The notes beneath the pieces are model-generated. The model was not told the origin of the DNA. It did no database searches and saw only the letters and a list, made by a program, of their open reading frames with translations. Made by a program: the position numbers and the translations under genes. Below are positions 17,618-25,802 of a stretch of DNA of 64,000 nucleotides, piece after piece. Source of the DNA: Paraburkholderia phosphatilytica. Lineage in GTDB: Bacteria; Pseudomonadota; Gammaproteobacteria; Burkholderiales; Burkholderiaceae. Within the stretch, counting starts at the first letter, position 1, and every line of letters starts with the position of its first letter. The stretch covers positions 357,874-421,873 of the forward strand of contig NZ_QQOA01000001.1 in NCBI RefSeq assembly GCF_003443895.1, written 5' to 3'.

Positions 17618-17899
17618 CTATTTCCCCTTCGTATCGCTGCTTGCGTCCGCACCCGGCATGTTGGTGGTGTCGGTCGCCGGTTTGGTTGCCTTCTTGTGAT
17701 GCATGATCTTCTTGTGCGATGCCTTCGCGTGCGATGCGCCCATCGTTGCATCGGCGGCGTTCTGCGTGTCCTGGGAGCCGCCGCCGGCGCCTGCCGCGCC
17801 ACCTGTGCCGCCGCCCCCGTTACCCTGCGCAAACGCGCTGCCCGACGCGCACAGCAGCGAGATGAGGAGTACCGGCAGTGCCTGTCTGCATGATTTCAT
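17618..17899 (-). CDS. Small secreted Gly-rich, Lys/His-containing protein
   Basis: A 93-residue protein with a clear Sec signal peptide (MKSCRQALPVLLISLLCASGSAFA, cleavage after AFA). A Gly-rich stretch (GNGGGGTGGAAGAGGGS), a basic segment with alternating His and Lys (HAKASHKKIMHHKKATK) and a polar tail follow. The start has an AAGGAG site. There is no recognised domain. The composition suggests a periplasmic, low-complexity, nucleic-acid- or metal-interacting protein, but that is a guess. It is divergent from the YdeP-like gene, with 244 bases between the starts. Confidence 0.75.
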   Translation of the reverse strand: MKSCRQALPVLLISLLCASGSAFAQGNGGGGTGGAAGAGGGSQDTQNAADATMGASHAKASHKKIMHHKKATKPATDTTNMPGADASSDTKGK

Positions 17900-18143
17900 G
17901 AACTTCTCCTTCGGTTCTTCGGACTCTGGATGGATCCGCAAGGATCCGCGACGAACGTTGCCGTTCTCGCGCAACACGCAGCAACCGCCATACCTCGTTC
18001 GCTGCAATGCAACGCGAAATCGATGCGTGGACGTGCGCGCGCTGCTCGATCCACGTGATGCGAAATCAAAGCTGGCCCACCGCTTGCGGTGTCATTCACG
18101 TTCGGGATGCGCATGCGCATCCGCCATGCTTGAGGACACCACG

Positions 18144-20453
18144 ATGAGCGATACCACTCCACTCAAGGCATACCGGCATCCGGCAGGAGGCTGGGGCTCG
18201 GCGAAAGCGGTTGCGTCGATCCTCGTGCAGGAACACGTCGTAGTGCCAGGCAGCCAGATACTGATGCACCAGAACAAGCCGGACGGCTTCGCGTGCGTCA
18301 GCTGTTCATGGGCGAAGCCGGCGGATCCGCATCTGTTCGAGTTCTGCGAGAACGGCGCCAAGGCAACCGCGTGGGAGATCACGAACAAACGTATCGACGC
18401 GGATTTCTTCGCCGAACACACGGTGACCGAGCTCATGTCGAGGTCCGGCTTCGAGCTGGAGTCGTCCGGACGCTTGACCGCTCCGCTGCGCTACGACCCG
18501 GACACCGACCGCTATGTGCAGACCACCTGGGAACACGCATTCGCGGACATCGCGCGCGAGTTGCGAGCGCTGGACCCGAAGAGCGTGGTGTTCTACGCGT
18601 CGGGTCGCGCATCGCTGGAAACGTCGTATATGTACCAGCTGCTGGCGCGAATGTACGGCACGAACAACCTGCCCGACAGTTCGAACATGTGCCACGAGAG
18701 CACGTCCGTGGGTTTGCCGCCTTCGATCGGCGCGTCGGTCGGCACGGTGACGCTCGAGGATTTCGATCACACCGACTGCCTGTTCTTCTTCGGCCACAAC
18801 ACCGGCACCAACGCGCCGCGCATGCTGCATCAGCTTCAGGATGCGCGTAACCGCGGCGCGAAGATCCTCACGTTCAACCCGCTGCGCGAACGCGGGCTCG
18901 TGGAATTCGCGAACCCGCAATCGGTGCCTGAGATGCTCAAGCCAGGCGGCACGCAGATCAGCACGCAATACCATCAGGTCAAGGTGGGCGGCGACGCGGC
19001 CGCGATAGCGGGCCTCTGCAAGCATTTGATCAAATGGGACGACGCGGCGCGCGCGAAAGGCGAGACGCCGGTGCTCGATCACGCGTTCATCGCGGAGCAC
19101 ACGCAAGGCTTCGACGCCTTCGTCGATGCGATGCGCCGACTCACATGGGAGGAGATCGAGCGGCACTCGCAACTGACGCGCGAAGCGCTTGCGGAAGCCG
19201 CTGCCGAATACGCGGCCGCGGAGCGGGTGATGGTGCTGTACGGGATGGGCATTACGCAGCATCGCAGCGGCGTGCACAACGTGCAGATGCTGGTGAACCT
19301 GCTGCTACTGCGCGGCAACATCGGCAAGCGCGGTGCGGGCATCTGTCCGATTCGCGGCCATTCGAACGTGCAGGGTCAGCGCACGGTGGGCATTACCGAA
19401 AAACCCGCGCTCGCGCCGCTCGACAAGCTGAAGGAGCTCTACGCGTTCGAACCGCCGCGTGACACAGGACTCACCACCGTCGATACCTGCAAAGGCGTGC
19501 TGGATGGCAGCGTCAAGGCATTCATCGGACTGGGCGGCAATTTCCAGGTCGCGACACCGGATCATCATGTGATGGAACCCGCGTGGCGCAACACGCGCCT
19601 CACGGTGCAGATCGCGACGAAGCTCAACCGCAGCCATCTGCTGCACGGCGAGGTGGCCTATCTGCTGCCCTGCCTTGGACGCATCGAGGTGGACCGGCAG
19701 GCAAGCGGCGAACAGGCGGTGACGGTGGAAGACAGCACCGCGTGCATCCACGGTTCACATGGCTATGCGGAACCCGCTAGCGACATGCTGCTTTCCGAGC
19801 CCGCGATCGTCGCGGGCATCGCGAAAGCGCTGCTGCCGCGCAATCCGCACGTCGACTGGGACGCATGGGTGGACGACTACTCGCTGGTGCGCGATGCGAT
19901 CGAGCGCACGTATCCCGACCAATTCAAGGACTTCAACCGGCGCATGTGGCAACCCGGCGGCTTCCATCGTCCGTTGCCGGCCACCGAGCGGACCTGGAAA
20001 ACACCGAACGGGAAGGCGAATTTCATCGTACCCGAGACGCTCGACGAAGACGCCGACATGCCCTCCTCAGGCCCCGACGTGCTGCGCCTGATGACGACAC
20101 GCGGCGACAGCCAGTTCAACACCACCGTCTATTCGCTCGACGATCGCTTCCGTAGCGTCAAAGGCACGCGCAACGTGCTGTTGATGCATCGCGACGACAT
20201 GGAACGGCTCGGCTTGAGCGAAGGGGATGCGGTCTGTATTTCAACGGTCTCCCGGGACAACGTGACGCGCGAAATTGACGGTATGCGCGTGCATGCGTTC
20301 GATATTCCGCGCGGCTGCCTGATGGGCTACTACCCCGAATGCAACCCGCTGATTCCGCTGTCGCATCACGCGGAATCGAGCAAGGTGCCGGCCGCGAAAT
20401 CGATACCGGTGCGATTGAAGAAATCGCACCGGGTGGTGGCAGAGGCGGCGTGA
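18144..20453 (+). CDS. FdhF/YdeP-family molybdopterin oxidoreductase
   Basis: A 769-residue protein of the formate-dehydrogenase-H-like superfamily, YdeP branch. The N-terminal segment FACVSCSWAKPADPHLFEFC carries a few cysteines but not the full CxxCxxxC [4Fe-4S] set of FdhF. Molybdopterin-binding blocks (LLLRGNIGKRGAGICPIRGHSNVQ near residue 390; DNVTREIDGM and YYPECNPLIP in the C-terminal domain) are present. E. coli YdeP is linked to acid resistance and its substrate is unknown. The start at 18144 is preceded by GAGGA. The longer frame upstream has no coding features and crosses the neighbouring gene's promoter. Confidence 0.88.
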   Translation: MSDTTPLKAYRHPAGGWGSAKAVASILVQEHVVVPGSQILMHQNKPDGFACVSCSWAKPADPHLFEFCENGAKATAWEITNKRIDADFFAEHTVTELMSRSGFELESSGRLTAPLRYDPDTDRYVQTTWEHAFADIARELRALDPKSVVFYASGRASLETSYMYQLLARMYGTNNLPDSSNMCHESTSVGLPPSIGASVGTVTLEDFDHTDCLFFFGHNTGTNAPRMLHQLQDARNRGAKILTFNPLRERGLVEFANPQSVPEMLKPGGTQISTQYHQVKVGGDAAAIAGLCKHLIKWDDAARAKGETPVLDHAFIAEHTQGFDAFVDAMRRLTWEEIERHSQLTREALAEAAAEYAAAERVMVLYGMGITQHRSGVHNVQMLVNLLLLRGNIGKRGAGICPIRGHSNVQGQRTVGITEKPALAPLDKLKELYAFEPPRDTGLTTVDTCKGVLDGSVKAFIGLGGNFQVATPDHHVMEPAWRNTRLTVQIATKLNRSHLLHGEVAYLLPCLGRIEVDRQASGEQAVTVEDSTACIHGSHGYAEPASDMLLSEPAIVAGIAKALLPRNPHVDWDAWVDDYSLVRDAIERTYPDQFKDFNRRMWQPGGFHRPLPATERTWKTPNGKANFIVPETLDEDADMPSSGPDVLRLMTTRGDSQFNTTVYSLDDRFRSVKGTRNVLLMHRDDMERLGLSEGDAVCISTVSRDNVTREIDGMRVHAFDIPRGCLMGYYPECNPLIPLSHHAESSKVPAAKSIPVRLKKSHRVVAEAA

Positions 20454-20465
20454 ATCAGCGTTGAG

Positions 20466-20834
20466 TCAGCGCCGCTGCGCCTTCTTCGCTTTCGGCGACT
20501 CTTGCGCTTCTTCATTCAGCGCGTCTTCATCCGGCGCGAACGCATCGCCGACGCGATCCGGTTCGATATCGCTGTCGAACTGCAACGTCTCGTCACCGTC
20601 GGCCGCGGCGCGCTCGCCGGTGCCCGCGCGGTCCGTATCGCTATCCAGCTCCGTGTCGCCGGTTTCCAGCGCGTGGTTGTCCAGCTCGGTATCCCGATCG
20701 AAGTCGTGACGCTTCGCGCCCGCCACGTCGCTCCCGCTATCCGACGAGTCGCTCGGGCCCAATGCGCCTGTGGTGTTCCCTGGGCTGCCTTTCTGCGGCA
20801 ATTCGTTGTCGGGGTCCAGTGTGCTGCTGGTCAT
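20466..20834 (-). CDS. Acidic, probably disordered small protein
   Basis: A 122-residue protein dominated by Asp, Glu, Ser, Thr and Ala with loosely repeated TELD/DTELD units, and a basic tail ending KAKKAQRR. There are no hydrophobic segments, signal peptide or cysteines. The start has an AGGAGAT ribosome site. Its function is unknown. The composition fits an intrinsically disordered or stress-related protein. It converges on the YdeP-like gene with only 12 bases between the stops. Confidence 0.6.
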   Translation of the reverse strand: MTSSTLDPDNELPQKGSPGNTTGALGPSDSSDSGSDVAGAKRHDFDRDTELDNHALETGDTELDSDTDRAGTGERAAADGDETLQFDSDIEPDRVGDAFAPDEDALNEEAQESPKAKKAQRR

Positions 20835-20959
20835 GTCGATCTCCTTTCATCACACATCCGGGTGCGGATCGCCGCTCTGCCTCATTGGGCGGAACAGATC
20901 GATCGTTGTCCTGATGTGGATCCGCATGCGGCGTTCCAGCATGCGCGACACGATGCAGC

Positions 20960-21592
20960 TCAATGCCCTTCCCGCTCCTTCAGCCGCGCGCGATGCGCGG
21001 CGACCTTCGCGCGATTGCCGCAGATCGCCATGCTGCACCAGCGGCGCGCGTGACCGCGCGTGTGGTCCGCGAACAGCAGCGTGCAGCGCGGCCCTTCGCA
21101 TGCCTTCACGTGTGTGAAGTCTTCGTCGCATACCAGCTTCGCCAATGCTTCCGCAATCGGCATCAGCAACGATTCCGCCGAAGTCCAGCGCCGGTTCTCG
21201 CGGAATTCGAAGCGCGCGGCGCCCTCTTCGACGTGCGCGACGACCTCGCCAAAGCGCTCGTCGCGCGCCAGCAGCTGATTCAACGGTGCGAGTTCGCGCG
21301 CGTCTTTCGCCGTCAGCGGCCGGCCCTTGCGCTTCTGCACGAAGCCTCTGAACCATTCGCGCAGCCCGCGCGCCTGGTCCGCAACCGCATCGAGCTGCGC
21401 GGCGGTGGACTGCGCGCGCATTGCCGCAAGCGCGGCAGCGGGTACGAGCCCGGCCTGTTCGAGCCAGCCGAGTAGCCCTTCGCCATCGCTGATCCAGTCG
21501 ACTTCCTCGTCCACCGGCGTGGCGATCGAGTTCAGGAAATCGAGTCCGGGCGCGTCGGCCACCAAGATCGCGGGAATCTGACGGTAGTCCAT
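20960..21592 (-). CDS. ABATE/CGNR zinc-finger transcriptional regulator
   Basis: A 210-residue protein. The N-terminal part (LDFLNSIATP, LLGWLEQAGLVP) is the ABATE ligand-binding-like domain. The C-terminal 45 residues are a CGNR zinc finger: VKACEGPRCTLLFADHT, then RRWCSMAICGNRAKVAAHR, giving the four zinc cysteines and the CGNR signature. These proteins are predicted stress or metabolite-responsive regulators. It is divergent from two alpha/beta-hydrolase genes, and the region between holds divergent promoters with overlapping -35 boxes and four GGTTAC-type half-sites, so it probably controls both directions. The ATG at 21592 is preferred over a TTG two codons earlier. Confidence 0.88.
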   Translation of the reverse strand: MDYRQIPAILVADAPGLDFLNSIATPVDEEVDWISDGEGLLGWLEQAGLVPAAALAAMRAQSTAAQLDAVADQARGLREWFRGFVQKRKGRPLTAKDARELAPLNQLLARDERFGEVVAHVEEGAARFEFRENRRWTSAESLLMPIAEALAKLVCDEDFTHVKACEGPRCTLLFADHTRGHARRWCSMAICGNRAKVAAHRARLKEREGH

Positions 21593-21636
21593 AAGCAACC
21601 TGACGAATGAATGACGATCGGAATCACGATGAAAAT

Positions 21637-21665
21637 AGTGTAACCACTAAAAATCATCTTGACAA
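21637..21665 (-). promoter_or_regulatory. Promoter for the CGNR regulator gene
   Basis: The minus strand reads TTGTCA (21660-21665), 17 bases, then TACACT (21637-21642), a good sigma70-type pair. Its -35 box overlaps the -35 of the opposite promoter in the palindrome CTTGACAAG, so the two promoters cannot easily be occupied together. One GTAACC half-site overlaps the -10. Confidence 0.6.
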
Positions 21666-21715
21666 GTTACATATCTCGTTAGTAACCTCTAAAACATAAA
21701 TTTGCAGGTTACATA
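21640..21715. repeat. Two 42-bp-phased operator pairs (GTAACC / GTTAC)
   Basis: Blocks GTAACC-N-CTAAAA (21640-21652 and 21682-21694) and CA-N-GTTACATA (21663-21673 and 21705-21715) each occur twice exactly 42 bases apart. GTAACC and GGTTAC are complementary, so each 42-base unit contains one inverted half-site pair. Four helical turns of spacing place both pairs on one DNA face. The likely ligand is the adjacent CGNR regulator. Confidence 0.65.
21659..21688 (+). promoter_or_regulatory. Promoter for the alpha/beta-hydrolase genes
   Basis: A consensus -35 TTGACA (21659-21664), 18 bases, and a -10-like TAACCT (21683-21688). A GTTAC half-site lies just behind the -35 and another overlaps the -10, so a regulator bound there would occlude RNA polymerase. 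Confidence 0.55.
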
Positions 21716-21774
21716 GAGCACGACAGACAGGTGTGCGTCACGAGCGGCAACCTTTTTCTTCAAAGGAGCAGGAC

Positions 21775-22470
21775 ATGTCTCTTGGCAATGTGAGCGCGGT
21801 GCTGGTGCACGGCGCATGGGCTGACGGATCGAGCTTTGGCAAGGTGATCGAGCGTCTGAAGGGTCACGGCATCCGTGCTGTCGCGGCGCCATTGCCGCTG
21901 ACGTCGCTGGGCGACGACGTGGCCGCGCTGGATCGCACACTGGAACGGATCGACGGGCCGGTCGTGCTGGTGGGGCACGCGTACGCGGGCGCCGTGATCG
22001 GTGCAACGCGGGCGCCGAACGTCGCCGCGCTCGTGTATGCGGCCGCGCTTGCGCCGGACGAAGGCGAAACCGTCGCGGATGTGTTCTATCGCGACGAGAC
22101 GCATCCGCAGGCGCCGAAGCTCGCGCCGGACGCGCACGGCTGGATCTGGCTTCCCGACGACGCATTTGCATCCGCATTCGCGCAGCACGCGACGCCAGAA
22201 GAGCTTGCGGTGCTCGCCGCGGTGCAGCGGCCGATTGCTGCGGTGTGCATTGGCGAAGCGGTGAAGCGGCCGTTGTGGAAGGACGTGCCGAGCTGGTTCC
22301 TGATCGCGGAACAGGACCGGATGATCAACCCGGCGACGCAGCACTTTATGGCGCGCCGGATGAAGGCGCACGTGCGTTCGTACGACGCTGATCACACGCC
22401 CATCGTCACGGCGCCCGATGCAGTCGCGAACGTGATCGTCGAAGCCGTTCAGTCCGTTGCCGCGCGATAA
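21775..22470 (+). CDS. Alpha/beta hydrolase, EstC/salicylate-esterase-like
   Basis: A 231-residue alpha/beta hydrolase with the oxyanion-hole start VLVHGAWADGSSFGKVI at residues 8-24. At the nucleophile elbow, GPVVLVGHAYAGAVI, the usual GxSxG serine is replaced by alanine (GHAYAG). The late acid/His region YDADHTPIVTAP is kept. The family includes plant MeSA esterase and hydroxynitrile-lyase-like proteins, some of them catalytically altered. AAAGGAGCAGG precedes the ATG. It is followed after 39 bases by a second hydrolase and is divergent from the CGNR regulator. Confidence 0.85.
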   Translation: MSLGNVSAVLVHGAWADGSSFGKVIERLKGHGIRAVAAPLPLTSLGDDVAALDRTLERIDGPVVLVGHAYAGAVIGATRAPNVAALVYAAALAPDEGETVADVFYRDETHPQAPKLAPDAHGWIWLPDDAFASAFAQHATPEELAVLAAVQRPIAAVCIGEAVKRPLWKDVPSWFLIAEQDRMINPATQHFMARRMKAHVRSYDADHTPIVTAPDAVANVIVEAVQSVAAR

Positions 22471-22509
22471 GCGCACTAACTTTGTTCACTGCATTCGAGG
22501 ATAGAAATC

Positions 22510-23364
22510 ATGAGCACCATCACCTATCGCCGCGCGAACGTCGACGGCTTCAACGTGTTCTATCGCGAAGCGGGCCGCGCGGGCGCGCCGAAGCTGCTGC
22601 TTCTGCACGGTTTCCCGAGCTCCAGCCACATGTTTCGCGATCTGATGCCGCTGCTCGCGGACCGCTTTCATATCGTCGCGCCAGATCTGCCGGGCTTCGG
22701 GCAATCCGATCTGCCGTCACGCGACGAGTTCGCGTATACGTTCGACAACCTCGCCAACGTGATCGAGCGCTTCACGGAAGTGATCGGCTTCGACCGGTTC
22801 GCGGTGTACGTGTTCGACTACGGTGCTCCCACCGGTTTTCGTCTCGCACTCAAGCACCCCGAGCGGATCACGGCGATCGTTTCGCAGAACGGCAACGCGT
22901 ACGAAGAAGGCTTGAGCGACGGCTGGAACCCGATTCGCGCGTACTGGAAGGACCCGTCGCAAGCGAATCGCGATGCGCTGCGCGCGCTGCTCACGCACGA
23001 GACGACTGTGTGGCAATACACACATGGCGTGAAGGACGCGGCCTCGGTATCGCCCGACGGCTATTCGCTCGACGACTTCTACATGAGCCGTCCGGGCGCG
23101 CACGAAGTGCAGCTCGATCTGTTCCGCGACTATCGGAACAACGTCGCGCTGTATCCGGAGTTTCAGGCGTATTTCCGCACGCATCAGCCGCCGTTTCTCG
23201 CGGTGTGGGGCAAGAACGATCCGTTCTTCCTGCCTCCGGGTGCCGAAGCGTTCAAGCGTGACATGCCGAATGCGGAAGTGCGGTTCTTCGATACCGGGCA
23301 CTTCGCGCTAGAAACGCATGCCGCGGAAATTGCGGCGGTTATCGCGGAGTTCTTGCTGCGATAA
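22510..23364 (+). CDS. Alpha/beta hydrolase, epoxide hydrolase/haloalkane dehalogenase-like
   Basis: A 284-residue hydrolase: LLLHGFPSSSHMFRDLMP (oxyanion hole HGFP, residues 34-37), then a nucleophile elbow YVFDYGAPTGFRLA with Asp, not Ser, at the nucleophile position. This is diagnostic of the haloalkane dehalogenase/epoxide hydrolase branch. The catalytic His lies in FFDTGHFALETHA near residue 260. It probably hydrolyses an epoxide, haloacid or similar xenobiotic and is co-transcribed with the preceding hydrolase under the divergent promoter next to the CGNR regulator. Confidence 0.88.
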   Translation: MSTITYRRANVDGFNVFYREAGRAGAPKLLLLHGFPSSSHMFRDLMPLLADRFHIVAPDLPGFGQSDLPSRDEFAYTFDNLANVIERFTEVIGFDRFAVYVFDYGAPTGFRLALKHPERITAIVSQNGNAYEEGLSDGWNPIRAYWKDPSQANRDALRALLTHETTVWQYTHGVKDAASVSPDGYSLDDFYMSRPGAHEVQLDLFRDYRNNVALYPEFQAYFRTHQPPFLAVWGKNDPFFLPPGAEAFKRDMPNAEVRFFDTGHFALETHAAEIAAVIAEFLLR

Positions 23365-23377
23365 CCCAGGCGCCGGA

Positions 23378-24316
23378 TCAGTTCGGGCTGGATGTGGAGC
23401 GGATCGCGGGCTGGGGTGCAGCGGAGGGTTGAACGATTGCTGCGCGCTGTCGGCCGATCTGCAGGATCGCGACGCTACCGAGTATCACGACGATCGCGAT
23501 CCCCTCCAGAATGCCGATGCGCTCTCCGCACGCCTGGCCGATCAACAATGCGACGACAGGCGTGATGTAGGTCGAACTCGAGGCCGCAACCGCACCCAGT
23601 TCCTGAAGCAGAAAATAGTAGATCAGGAATGCGATACCGGTTCCGAAAATCCCGAGCCCGACGATAACTCCGGTTGCCGCGCGCCAATCCGTGAATAGCC
23701 GCCCGATGCCCGTGAAGTCCGTCGCCAGTGCCAGCAGAATGAGCGCGATGCCCATCTGCCATGTGACCAGCGCTAAAGGCGGCAATTGATGCGGCGACAG
23801 AAAGCGGCGTACGTATACGTACGACAGCCCAAAGACGGACGCGCCAGCCACCATCCACGACACGCCGACCGGATCGATAGGGCTGGACGCGCCTTCCCAC
23901 GGTCGCGCAATCAGCGCGATGCCGGCGAATCCGCATGTCACGCCAAGCGCCATCAGCCAGTTGAGCTTTTCCGATCGCAGGAACAGCACCGAGAAGAGCG
24001 CGGTGAACAACGCGATGGAGCCGCCCAGCACACCCGCGATGCCCGAAGGCAGCAGTGCGGTTCCTTTGACGATCGACACGTAGTAGAACGCCGTGGCCAC
24101 GGCGGCCATCACGAAGAAGTGAGGCAGATGGCGCACCTGGCGTCGATTGATCGCGCGTGCGCGCCATGCTGCACACGCCAGCGGCAGGAAACCAAACAGC
24201 ACCCGCAGGAAGGCGATCTGCGTGGGCGTGATGAGAACCGAGGCCCACTTCATGTAGATGAAGTTCGATCCCCAGACGAGTCCGAGCAGAACGAAGGCGA
24301 ACCTGGTCAGCTTCAT
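23378..24316 (-). CDS. EamA/DMT-family transporter
   Basis: A 312-residue membrane protein with ten hydrophobic segments in two EamA repeats; the first begins with FAFVLLGLVWGSNFIYMKW and the second near residue 150. DMT carriers usually export amino acids or other metabolites. It ends 13 bases from the stop of the hydrolase on the other strand and starts 110 bases from the divergent GNAT gene. The substrate is unknown. Confidence 0.87.
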   Translation of the reverse strand: MKLTRFAFVLLGLVWGSNFIYMKWASVLITPTQIAFLRVLFGFLPLACAAWRARAINRRQVRHLPHFFVMAAVATAFYYVSIVKGTALLPSGIAGVLGGSIALFTALFSVLFLRSEKLNWLMALGVTCGFAGIALIARPWEGASSPIDPVGVSWMVAGASVFGLSYVYVRRFLSPHQLPPLALVTWQMGIALILLALATDFTGIGRLFTDWRAATGVIVGLGIFGTGIAFLIYYFLLQELGAVAASSSTYITPVVALLIGQACGERIGILEGIAIVVILGSVAILQIGRQRAAIVQPSAAPQPAIRSTSSPN

Positions 24317-24426
24317 CGTGCTTTATCCGACGCTGAGGTAAGCCACCAGTAGAGCAAAGCGCAAAAGCTGCCGATAGAACGGAAGCGGCGTCGGTATGGG
24401 ATGCAGGCGTCAGGTGGTCGAATACA

Positions 24427-24873
24427 ATGAACTTCATGACTCCGCGCATCGACCTCCGCCCTGCAACCCCGGCCGACGTGCCGTTTCTCCTGCAGCTTCG
24501 CAAGCTCACAATGACGGAGCATCTGCAACGAATGGGCGAGCCGGTCGACGAAGACGCCCACTTGCAGCGGGTCTGGTCGAATTTCGATGACGCACAGATC
24601 ATTCGCGCGAATGACGAAAGCATCGGGCTGCTCAAATTGAACCGGGCGCCTGACGAGTGGCATGTGCACCAGATCCAGATCCTGCCCACACATCAAGGCA
24701 GCGGCATCGGCAAGCGCGTCTTGAGCGCAGTATTGGACGAAGCAAGATGTAAGGGCGTGCATATGTCGCTGAGCGTACTGCACGGAAACCCGGCGCGGCG
24801 ACTCTACGAGCGGCTCGGCTTCGAAGTCGTTACCGAAACTTCCATCGAGGCGACGCTCAGGTGGCGTCCGTAA
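24427..24873 (+). CDS. GNAT-family N-acetyltransferase
   Basis: A 148-residue acetyltransferase with motif A IQILPTHQGSGIGKRVLSAVL around residues 82-102 (the QGSGIG acetyl-CoA pyrophosphate loop) and the motif B end NPARRLYERLGFEVV. The N-terminal part, IDLRPATPADVPFLLQLR, is typical of the family. The alternative ATG three codons in is equally possible. The acceptor amine is not deducible. It is divergent from the EamA carrier, a pairing often seen with amino-acid or drug detoxification. Confidence 0.85.
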   Translation: MNFMTPRIDLRPATPADVPFLLQLRKLTMTEHLQRMGEPVDEDAHLQRVWSNFDDAQIIRANDESIGLLKLNRAPDEWHVHQIQILPTHQGSGIGKRVLSAVLDEARCKGVHMSLSVLHGNPARRLYERLGFEVVTETSIEATLRWRP

Positions 24874-24938
24874 TATTCCCCGTTGTGCAAGAATTCCCCT
24901 GAGCAACGGACCCCTCCGACACGAGGAATCGACCGACC

Positions 24939-25799
24939 ATGACGCGCCGCCCCCGTCTCCACCTCGCCGCAACACAATACGTCGCGCTGGCAGCGTGCAT
25001 CGCGCTAACACTGCCCGCACTCGCGCAGACCGATGCCACCACGCAAGCCGCCGCACCAGTAATCCAGGCGAGCCCCGCGATCACCAAACTATTCGCCCCC
25101 ACCGGCACCTTGCGCGCGTCGATCAACCTCGGCAATCCGGTGCTGGCCACCCTCGATCCCGCAACCGGCAAGCCCGTTGGCGTTTCGGTCGACCTCGCCA
25201 CCGAATTCGCAAAACGCCTCGGCGTGCCGCTCGAACTCGTTGCGGTCAAATCGGCCGCGGCATCCGTCGATAACGTCGATCACGATCAGGCGGACATCGG
25301 CTTCTTCGCCGTCGACCCTAAGCGCGGAGATGAAATCAGCTTCACGAGGCCGTATGTGCTGATCGAAGGCTTCTACCTTGTGCGTGACGCCTCGCCGATC
25401 AAGACCAACGATCAGGTCGATCGGGCGGGCGTGACCGTCGCGGTCGGCAAAGGCAGCGCGTACGACCTGTACCTCTCCCGCGAATTGCATCACGCGACGA
25501 TCGTGCGCATTCCCACGTCGCCGGCTGTGGTGCAGAGCTTCATGGATCAGCATCTGGACGTGGCGGCAGGCGTCAAGCAGCAGCTCGAAGCCGACGCCGC
25601 TCAAACCAGCGGGCTGCGTCTGCTCGATCAGCGCTTCATGGTGATTCGCCAGGCAGTCGGCGTACCTAAGGCAAGAGGGAACGACGCAGCGGCGTATCTA
25701 TCGCAATTCGTCGAAGCGATGAAGGCATCGGGGTTCGTGGCAGCGTCGCTGGCGCGCCATCATATTGCGGGAGCGACGGTCGCTAAAGAAAACGACTGA
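24939..25799 (+). CDS. Periplasmic substrate-binding protein, amino-acid type (SBP_bac_3)
   Basis: A 286-residue protein with a Sec signal peptide of about 30 residues ending LPALAQT. It has the family-3 solute-binding pattern: GTLRASINLGNPVLA, then KPVGVSVDLATEFAKRLGVPLELV, and ADIGFFAVDPKRGDEISFTRPYVLIEG. It should bind a polar amino acid or a similar ligand in the periplasm. No permease or ATPase is adjacent, so it either serves a transporter encoded elsewhere or acts as a sensor. Confidence 0.87.
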   Translation: MTRRPRLHLAATQYVALAACIALTLPALAQTDATTQAAAPVIQASPAITKLFAPTGTLRASINLGNPVLATLDPATGKPVGVSVDLATEFAKRLGVPLELVAVKSAAASVDNVDHDQADIGFFAVDPKRGDEISFTRPYVLIEGFYLVRDASPIKTNDQVDRAGVTVAVGKGSAYDLYLSRELHHATIVRIPTSPAVVQSFMDQHLDVAAGVKQQLEADAAQTSGLRLLDQRFMVIRQAVGVPKARGNDAAAYLSQFVEAMKASGFVAASLARHHIAGATVAKEND

Positions 25800-25802
25800 C
25801 GC

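Noticed and set aside
18108..18123. GATGCGCATGCGCATC palindrome as an operator for the YdeP gene
   Set aside because: It is only a 16-base GC-rich self-complementary string close to the start; no second copy and no regulator nearby support a function.
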